The translations under genes were made by a program, and so were the position numbers. From Elusimicrobiota bacterium (GTDB lineage Bacteria; Elusimicrobiota; Elusimicrobia; UBA1565; UBA9628), in the NCBI GenBank assembly GCA_023249675.1, contig JAHFCE010000005.1:77166-141165 (forward strand): DNA of 64,000 nucleotides. The letters run 5' to 3'. The notes below the pieces were generated by a model. The model ran no database searches, was not told where the DNA came from, and worked only from the letters and a program-made list of their open reading frames with translations. Below, one piece after another: positions 18,101 through 27,100 of the stretch (its first letter is position 1; each line of letters starts with the position of its first letter).

Positions 18101-21100
18101 GCACAGCCGGCGGCCTTTGTCGTCGACCAGCTTCTCGTCAAGGGCCGGCCCGTCCACTTACGCCTGGGCCCTGAGGCCGAGGCGCGGCGCGAGGTTGCGG
18201 CGATCGCCGAGCGCGATCCCGCAGTCAAGCTTGAGTTCGTCTCGGCCACGGAGGAGACCGACCGATTCCAGATGGAGGGGGGACTGGTGCCCTCGGAGAG
18301 TGGAGAGAAGCTCGAGTTCGGAGCGGGGATCTTCGTGCGCATGATCGAGAAGGCCCGGGCCGAGCCCGACCGCAAGATCGTCTACGTCTTTGAGAACGCC
18401 CACAACCTTCGGCCCGAACAAGTAGTCGCGCTCAATGAGTTTCTGCAGGAGGGGCGCCTCTACCCCAAGGGGGCGGGAGGAGTCGCCTACGAGCTGCCGC
18501 CCAACGCCTACGTGCTTTTTGTCAGCCGTTCGGATTCGGCCTTGACGTGGTCGCCGGCGGAGCGTTCGCGCTTCGTGGAGTACGCCTCGGCGCCGGAGGA
18601 CTGGGCGCGCAAGACCCTGACCGCGGAGCTGCTCGACGGCCTGCGCGGGCTGCCGGAGGCGTTGGCCGCTCATTTGCGCGGTTGGGCCGCCGATGCGTAC
18701 TCGCGGTGGAGCGCCGCTCAGGCGGGCGCGGCGGCGGGGCTGGCGTCGTCGGCGCGCCTGCGCTGGTTTTTAGACGAGATGCGTGCGGCGGCGGCGCGGA
18801 CGGTCGAGACGGGGCTTGGCATCGATGATCTGGCCGAGCGGCTCAAGCAGGCCTTTGGCGGCGTGTTTCTGGCTTCCGCGCCGCAAGCCGTGCGAGAACA
18901 TCAAGCGGACGCCTATTTCCGGGTGCTGGATCTTCTCAAACGGACGTATGGCCATGTCATTTTCGGCCGCAGTGCGCCGCCCGCGGCCGGACTGTCGGCT
19001 CTGGAGCAGGAGCGGGTCAACTATCGCTTGGCGGCGACGGACGAAGAACGCGTCAAGGCGATCACCGCTTTGCGCGAAGCCGCCGCAGCCGCGCCGAGAG
19101 AAGCCTGGAAGGAACGTCCGGCGGTACAGCTCAAGGAGCTTGACGTGGCCAAGGCCCTGCTCCCCGCAGAGGTTCTTCGCGCAATGGGTGAAATCTTATC
19201 GACCGCCATCACTCCCGATGGCCGGACCATCGTCACGGGCGGTCGAGATAATAAAACCCGCGTCTTCCGTTGGGATGAGCAGAAAAAAGAGCACATCCCG
19301 GTCGGAGAGTTTTCTCAGAACCGTTGGGTCATGGCGGTCGCCATCACTGCTGACGGTCGGACCATCGTTACAGGCAGTGCCGACAATAAGGCCCGCGTCT
19401 TCCGTTGGGACGACAAGAAGACGGAGTACGTCCCGAGCGGAGAGTTTACGCATGAGGCTCCGGTCACGGCGGTCGCCATTACCCCCGATGGCCGGACCAT
19501 CATCACGAGCACTCGCAATGGGGATAAAAAGGTCCGTCGCTTTCGGTGGGATGACCAGAGGGAAGCGTATATCCCAGTTGGAGAGTTGACGCATGGTGCT
19601 TGGGTCTCAGCGCTTGCCATCACCCCCGACGGCGGGACCATCGTCGTGGGCAGTGACGATAAAAAAGCCCACGTCTTCCGTTGGGACGACCATAAGAAAG
19701 AGCACGTCCCGGTCGGAGAGTTGGCGCACGGGGGAGCAGCCTGGGCGGCCGCCATCAGCGCTGACGGTCGAACCATCGTCACGGGCAGTAGCGACCAAAA
19801 GTGCCGTGTTTGGCGTTGGGATGATCGGAGAAACGAGTATGTCCCAGCCGGAGAGTTGACGCATGGTCAATGGGTCATGGCCGTCGCCATCACTCCTGAT
19901 GGTCGGACCATCGTCACAGGCAGTGGCGAAATAGATCGTGAGGATAAGAAGGCCCGCGTCTTCCGTTGGGACGATCAGAGGCAAGAATACGCCCCGGCCG
20001 GAGAGTTTACGCCTGGTGATAAAGTCAGGGCCGTCGCCATCACGGCTGATGGACAAAACTTCGTCGTAGGCGCGGGTAATACCACCCATATTTATTCACT
20101 TGAGCCGTTCATCGTTAAGGACGCCTCTCATTTGGCCTTGCTTAAAAACGGTCGCGAGTTCAGGCGTGAGCAGATTGGCGGCCCCGTTGAAGTTCTGGAA
20201 GGGCCGCAGCGTCCCTGGCCGCAGGCTCTGCAAACGGCCCAGATCGACTACAGCGTGTCGGCGACGGACGCGGAGCGCGTCAAGGCGGTCGCCGCTTTGC
20301 GCGAAGCCGCTGCGGCCGCGCCGAGAGAAGCCTGGAAGGAGCGTCCGGCGGTACAGCTCAAGGAGCTTGACGTGGCCAAGGCCCTGCTGCCTGCGGAAAT
20401 TCTCACCGCGGCGGGTGCCATCTTATCGACCGCCATCACACCTGACGGCCGGACTATCGTCACGGGCAGTAGCGACAAGAATATCCGCATCTTCCGTTTG
20501 GATGAACATAGGAAAGAACACGTTATGGTTGGAAAGTTTACGCATGATGGCGTGGTCGAAACGCTCGCCATCAGCGCTGACGGCCGAACCATAGTTGCGG
20601 GCAGTTCCACCTACAAAACCAGTGTCAGCGTCTTGCGCTGGGACGACAAGAAAAATGGGTATGTCCAAGCTGGAAAGTTTATGCATGGTAGAGGGGTGGC
20701 GGTCGCCATCAGCGCTGACGGCCGAACCATCGTCACGAGCGGTTCCGACATGAAGGTCCGCGTCCTGCGTTGGAACGATGAGAAGCAAAACTATATTCCA
20801 GCCGCAGAATTCAGGCATGCCAAGAGTATCAGGGCGGTCGCCGTCACCGCTGATGGCCGGACCATCGTCACGGGCGGTGAAGATGGAAAGGTCCGCGTCT
20901 TCCGTTTGAACGACGAGAAGACAGAGTACGTCCCGGCCGGAGAGTTTAAGCATGAGGGTTGGGTCAAAGCAGTCGCCATCACCCCCGACGGCCGGACCAT
21001 CGTCGCGTGCAATGGCGGGGACAAAGCCCGAGTCTTCCATCTGGATGACGAGCAGAAAGCGTACGTCCCGGCCGGAGAGTTGAATCATGGTGGTTGGATT

Positions 21101-24100
21101 ACAGCGGTCGCCATCACCCCCGACGGCCGGACCATCGTCACGGGCAGTACCAATAGAGGGGTTCGAGTCTTTCGTTTGAACGACCAGAAGACAGAGTATG
21201 TCCCGGCTGGAGAGTTCATGCCGGATGGCTCGTCCGGGGCTGTCGCCATCACCGCCGATGGCCAAAACATCATCGTGGGCAACCACGTTTATTCACTGGA
21301 GCCGTTTATTCTCAAAGACGCCTCTACGGTTACCTTGCTTAAGAACGGCGACGAGCTGGGCCGTGACCAGATCGTCGGCCCCGTTGAAGTTCTGGAAGGG
21401 CCGCAGCGTCCCTGGCCGCAGGCCCTGCAAACGGCCCAGATCGACTACAGCTTGTCGGCGACGGACGCGGAGCGCGCCAAGGCGATCGCCGCTTTGCGCG
21501 AAGCCGCCGCGGCCGCGCCGAAAGACGTCTGGAAGGAGCGTCCGGCGGCCCAGCTCAAGGAGCTCGATGTGGCTAAGGCCCTGCTGCCCGCAAAAATTCT
21601 CACCGCAGCGGGGAACATCTTGTCGGCTGCCATCACGCCTGACGGCCGGGCTGTCGTCACAGGGAGCGACGACAAAAAGGTCCGCATCTTCCGTTGGGAC
21701 GACCAGAAGAAAGAGCACTTCCTGGCCGGAGTATTTCTGCATAATGATTGGGTCAGGGCCGTGGCCATCACCCCCGATGGCCGGACCATCGTCACGGGCA
21801 GTAACGACCACAAGGCCTATGTCATCCATTGGGACGACAAGAAGACAGAGTACGTCTCGGCCGGAGAGTTTGCGCATGGGGATTGGGTCATGGCCGTCGC
21901 CATCGCCGCCGATGGTGGGGCCATCGTTACGGTGAGTGCCGATGGCACGACCCGTATCTTCCGTTGGGACAACGAGAAGAAAGCGTACGTTCGGGCCGGA
22001 AAGTTGGCGCCTGCTGGTATGGACGTGGCGGTCGCCATCACTGCCGACGGCCGAACGATTGTCACGGGTGGTGACGACAAAAAGGCCCGCGTCTTTCGTT
22101 TGAACGATGAGAAGACAGAGTACGTCCTGGCCGGAGAGTTTACGCATGGTAATTCGGTCACTGCCGTCGCCATCACCCCTGACAGCCGGACCATCGTCAC
22201 GGGCAGTCACGACCACAGGGTCCGCCTCTTCCGTTTGGATGACCAGGGCAAGGAGTATGTCCCAGCCGGAGAGTTTCCGCATGGTGATCAGGTCGTGGCC
22301 GTCGCCATCACCGCCGATGGCCAGACCATCGTCATGGGCATTAGTAGCGGAAAGACCCGTGTCTTGCGTCGGGATGGCCAGAAGAAAGAGTATGTGCTCG
22401 CCAAGGAGTTGACGCATTCTGTTATGGTTAAGGCCGTCGCCATCACGGCCGATGGCCAACATATAGTCGTGGGCGCAGGCATGGCCACCCATGTGTATTC
22501 AATGGAGCCGTTCATTCTCAAAGACGCCTCCACCTTAGCCTTGCTCAAAAACGGCCGCGAGCTCAGCCGCGACCAAATCAGCGGGGAAATTGAAGTTCTG
22601 GAAGGGCCGCAGCGTCCCTGGCCGCAGGCCCTGCAAACGGCCCAGATCGACTACAGCTTGTCTGCGACGGACGCGGAACGCGCCAAGGCGGTCACCGCTT
22701 TGCGCGAAGCTTCTTCAGCCGCGCCGAAAGAAGCCTGGAAGGAAGGTCCGGCGGCCCAGCTCAAGGAGCTTGACGTGGCCAAGGCCCTGCTGCCTGCGGA
22801 AGTTCTCAGCGCGATGACTACAATCAGATCGACTGCTATCACCCCCGACGGCCGGACCATCGTCATGGGCGGCAACGATAAAAAGATTCGCATCTTCCGT
22901 TGGGACGACCAGAAGAAAGAGCACGTCCCGGCCGGAGAGTTCAAGCATGGTGATTGGAGCATGACGGTCGCCATCAGCGCTGACGGCCGGACCGTCGTCA
23001 CGGGCAGTTTCGACAAAAAGGTCCGTGTTTTGCGTTGGGACGACCAGAAGAAAAAGCATTTCCTGGCCGGAGTATTTATGCATGGTAATTGGGTCAAGGC
23101 GGTCGCCCTTAGCGCTGACGGCCGGACCGTCGTAAGCAGTGATGATCATATGGCCCGCGTCCTCCGTTGGGACGACCAGAAGACAGAATACGTCCCGGCC
23201 GGGGAGTTTGCGCATGGTCATGAGGTCAATGCCGTCGCCATAACACCTGACGGCCGGACCATCGTCACGGGCAGCAGCGACAAAAAGGCCCGTGTCTTCC
23301 GTTTAAACGATGAGAAGACAGAATACGTCCCGGCCGGGGAGTTTGCGCCTGGTCATGCGGTCAATGCCGTCGCCATAACACCTGACGGCCGGACGATCGT
23401 CACGAGCAGTATCGACAAGAAGGTCAGTATCTTGCGTTGGAACGATCAGAAGACAAAATATGTTCCAGCCGCAGAATTCAGACATGCTGATATTCTTAGG
23501 GCGGTCGCCGTCACCGCCGATGGCCGGACCATAGTCACGGGCAGTGAGGACAATAAGGCCCGCATCTTCCGTTGGGACGACCAGAAGACAGAGTATCTCC
23601 CGACTGGAGAGTTTATGCCGGATGGCTCGTCCGGGGCCGTCGCCATCACCGCCGATGGCCAAAACATCGTCGTGGGCGCCCACGTTTATTCACTTCAGCC
23701 GTTCATCATTAAGGATACCTCTCATTTGGCCTTACTCAAAAACGGCCGCGAGCTTAACCTCAGCCGTGACCAGATCGTTGGGCCGGTCACGATCTTGGAA
23801 AATGCCGCGCCCGGCGCCGTGCCGCGTCCAGCGCCCGCCTTTTCGCCTCGCTACGGCGACAAGCCCTTTTTCTTCGCCGCCGACGCTCGCGGCCGCGTGT
23901 ATCTCAACTTCAAGGGCCGCTGGCTGCCCACGCGCCATGCGCTCCTGCATCCCGGGGCCGCGACTGGAGGCGAGCTTGTCCCGACCGGCTCCGGGTCGGC
24001 ATTCACCGTGCTCAAGTTGGCCGACCTCAAGCATCCCCACGCCGATCGTCCTCTGTCCGAGTCGGACTTCCTGATGGAGACCCCGACTTTGGAGGAGATC

Positions 24101-27100
24101 GAGCGTGGAACCCTCTCCGCCCTGCGCTCAGGCCGCGCGATCAACCTCATCGGCAGTCCGGGTGCGGGCAAGACCTCGATTGCCCGCGAAGCGGCCTTGT
24201 TCTTGGGCTTGCCCTTGTTCGTGTTCCAGATGCACGGCGAGCGCGAGCTCTCCGACTTGATCGGCGGCTACCGCGAGGACGCCCAAGGCCGACTGCGCCT
24301 GAGCTCGCGGCCGACGAAGGACGCCGAGGGCCGGCTGCGCTTTAAGCAGCCGCTCTTGGACATGATCGCCAACGGCGGCGTCTTCGTTCTTGATGAAGGG
24401 GCGATCGGCGAGCGCGGGCGCGAGCTCTTGAGCTGGTTTGCGGGCTTGACGAGTGGTGCGGGCGAGATCGTTCTCCAAGAGTTCCCCGGCCGCGAGCTGC
24501 GCATTCCCATTCATCCCGACTTCGGCCTGATCATCACCAACAACGTGCCCGAGGAGACCGCCGGTCGCCAGCAGCCCAAGAGCGAGGTGACCTCGGGCGT
24601 GCACGTCCTGCGCGTGCCGGACGACGACGACCCCGCGACGTTGGAGAAAATCTTCGCGCATTTCCTGGGCTGGGGGGCCGTTGACGCCGCGCGCTGGGGT
24701 CAAGTCGTCGCCGAGCTTCATCACCGCCTCAAACCGCTGGTCGGCAAGGAGATCGGCAAGGACAACCGCGAGCGCTATTACCTCTCCAAGCGCGAGGTGC
24801 GCCGCGTGGCGGCTCAGATGCGGCGCGCGGCCCGTCTGCGGCCCGATGACACGGACTACGCCCTGTACGGCGCGCTGAGAAGCGTTTATGAGGCGATGTT
24901 CTCGCATCCCGAGGAGCGGGCCCTGGTCCGCCGGGAGATCGAGGCGGCGCTCAAGACGCCCACGGCGGCCTTCGAAGAACGCCTGGCCGCGGAAAGCCGG
25001 GCGCTGTTTCCGGGCGCGGCGACCGCGGACGAGGGGCGCGTGGAGGCGTTGACGCGGGAATTGTTCCTGCAGGGCGAGCCCGTGCTTTATCTGACCGAGC
25101 GCGGCTCGCGCGCCGCGACGTTCGCGCGCGCCGCGGCCGAGTCGCTGTCGGCGCGCCTGGAGCCCGTGGACGCGGCCCCCGAGCATGGGGAGCTTGAGAT
25201 TTTAGGGGGGCTTCTGCCGCGCTTTGGAAGCCGCCCAGCAGGAGAAGCGCGCTCCATGATGGTGCGCGGCAAGCTCACGCAATACCTGGTCACGAAGGAA
25301 GAGCTTGAGGCCCTGTCTCGTGCCAGCACTTCGCCAAAGCCCATCGTGCTGTGGCTGAGGAACGTGGACCAGTGGCGCGAGGAGATCCGCACGGCGATCA
25401 ACGGGCTGCTGGAGGACGGGTTCATCGATATCGAGGACGAGAACGGCCGCGTCTCGCGGCTCTACCGCCCCCCGTACCTGCATCTGCTGGCCGAGATGCC
25501 GACCGACTCGACCCAGGAGTTCTCCTCGGCCTTCTTCAACCGCTGGGTCAAGATCGGCGTTTCCAGCGAGGACGCCGAGCTAGACCTTGAGGCCGTGCTG
25601 CGCTCCTCTTACGACCTCGACGCGCTTGAGGCGCACGATGTGGGCCACCTCTATGGGGCACTCACCAAGTTGGACGCGCAGCGCCTGTGGTCCAACCGCG
25701 GGCGCTATGACTTCGGGCCGACCTTGTTTTTCGCGCTGGCCGAGGCGATGCGGCTGGCCAAGCGCGAGGACGCGCGGTGGCGGAACTTGCTTGAACGCAT
25801 CGGTGCTGCAGGCTATGACCCGCGAGTACAGAGCGAGCGCGGGCCCCCAAGCGGCCAGCGCGCCTTGTTCGACGACTATCGGGCCTTGGTGGCTGAAACC
25901 TTCACGCGCGAGGCGCGCCGGCTCATCGGAGCGCGACTGAGAGAGCAGGAGGGCCGCGCCGATATCCCGGATTCGCAAAGATTTGAGGAGGTCCTGGGCG
26001 TAATCCTGGACGGCAAGGTCCCCGCCGCGTCGCCCGACACGCTCTCCCTGGACGACAAGGGATTCTTGGCCGCCGTCAGCGGCATCCCGGTGCGCCGGAG
26101 GCTGGGGGCTCTGAGCGTGGCGGAGGCTTCGCGGCGGACGGGCGTGCGCATCACCCCCAATATCCTCACAGCGCTCGCAGTCTTGGCGCGCGCCGACAGT
26201 CTCGGGCGCGCGACGGCTTTGGTGGGCGAGACGGGTGCGGCCAAGACCAGCGTAGCCGCGCTGTGGGCCGCCTTGACCGGCCGGAGCTTCTACAAGTACC
26301 AGTCCCACGCGGGCAGCGAGGCGGCGGACCTGACGCTTGACATCGAGCAGGACGAGGCCGGCAATTTCAGAAAGCGGGTCAAGGAGTTCTACGCGCGCCT
26401 GCGCGAGGGCCGCGTGGTCGTCGATATCGACGAGGCCAACGTGGCGCCCTGGGTGCTCTGGACGTTGGAGCCTCTGCTGCGCGGGGAGCGTTGGGTCCAT
26501 CCGATCTTCCCCGGCGAGGAGGCTTTCCTTGTCGGTGAGGACGTGCAGGTCACGATGACGTTCAACCCGACGCGCTATTCGGCGCGCAGCGCGATCGCCC
26601 CGCGCCTGCTCGAGAAGACCATCGTGGCCTGGATGGATCTGGCCTTGCCTCAGGACATGGCGCGGGTGGTCGAATCGTTCTACGGCGTGTGGGAAGAGGG
26701 CGGCGCGCAAGTGCTGCAGTCCTTGCCTGCCTCCGAAACGGCGCCGATTGGGAAAGCCCACGCCGCCGTCCCGCAGGTTGCCGGAGGCTCGGTCAATGGG
26801 CACTCCGGCATCGACCGGGAGATGCGCCTCGGTCAGGAGACTTTCGATGAAAACGCCCCTCTGCCCGCTCCCGCCGACGGCCATCCCGCAGCGCCCGCCC
26901 GCGGCGTGTTCACCCCCGAGCTGTTTCCGTACACCCGCCATGAAGCCTTTGACCGCTACGACGCGCCCTCCGAGCAATGGACGCGCGCGGGCGCGCTGAC
27001 GGCCATCGCCGTGCCGCGCCTGGCCCCGGGCCAAGCGGCGGCGCTCGCCCAAGAGCTTGCGGAGACTCATGATCTCTTTGAAGGTCGCGCTCAGATGAAG

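Noticed and set aside
19040..23799. Possible CRISPR-like array because of regular repeats
   Set aside because: The repeats are long, in frame, degenerate and encode WD blades; there are no 28-37 bp identical repeats with spacers and no cas genes.
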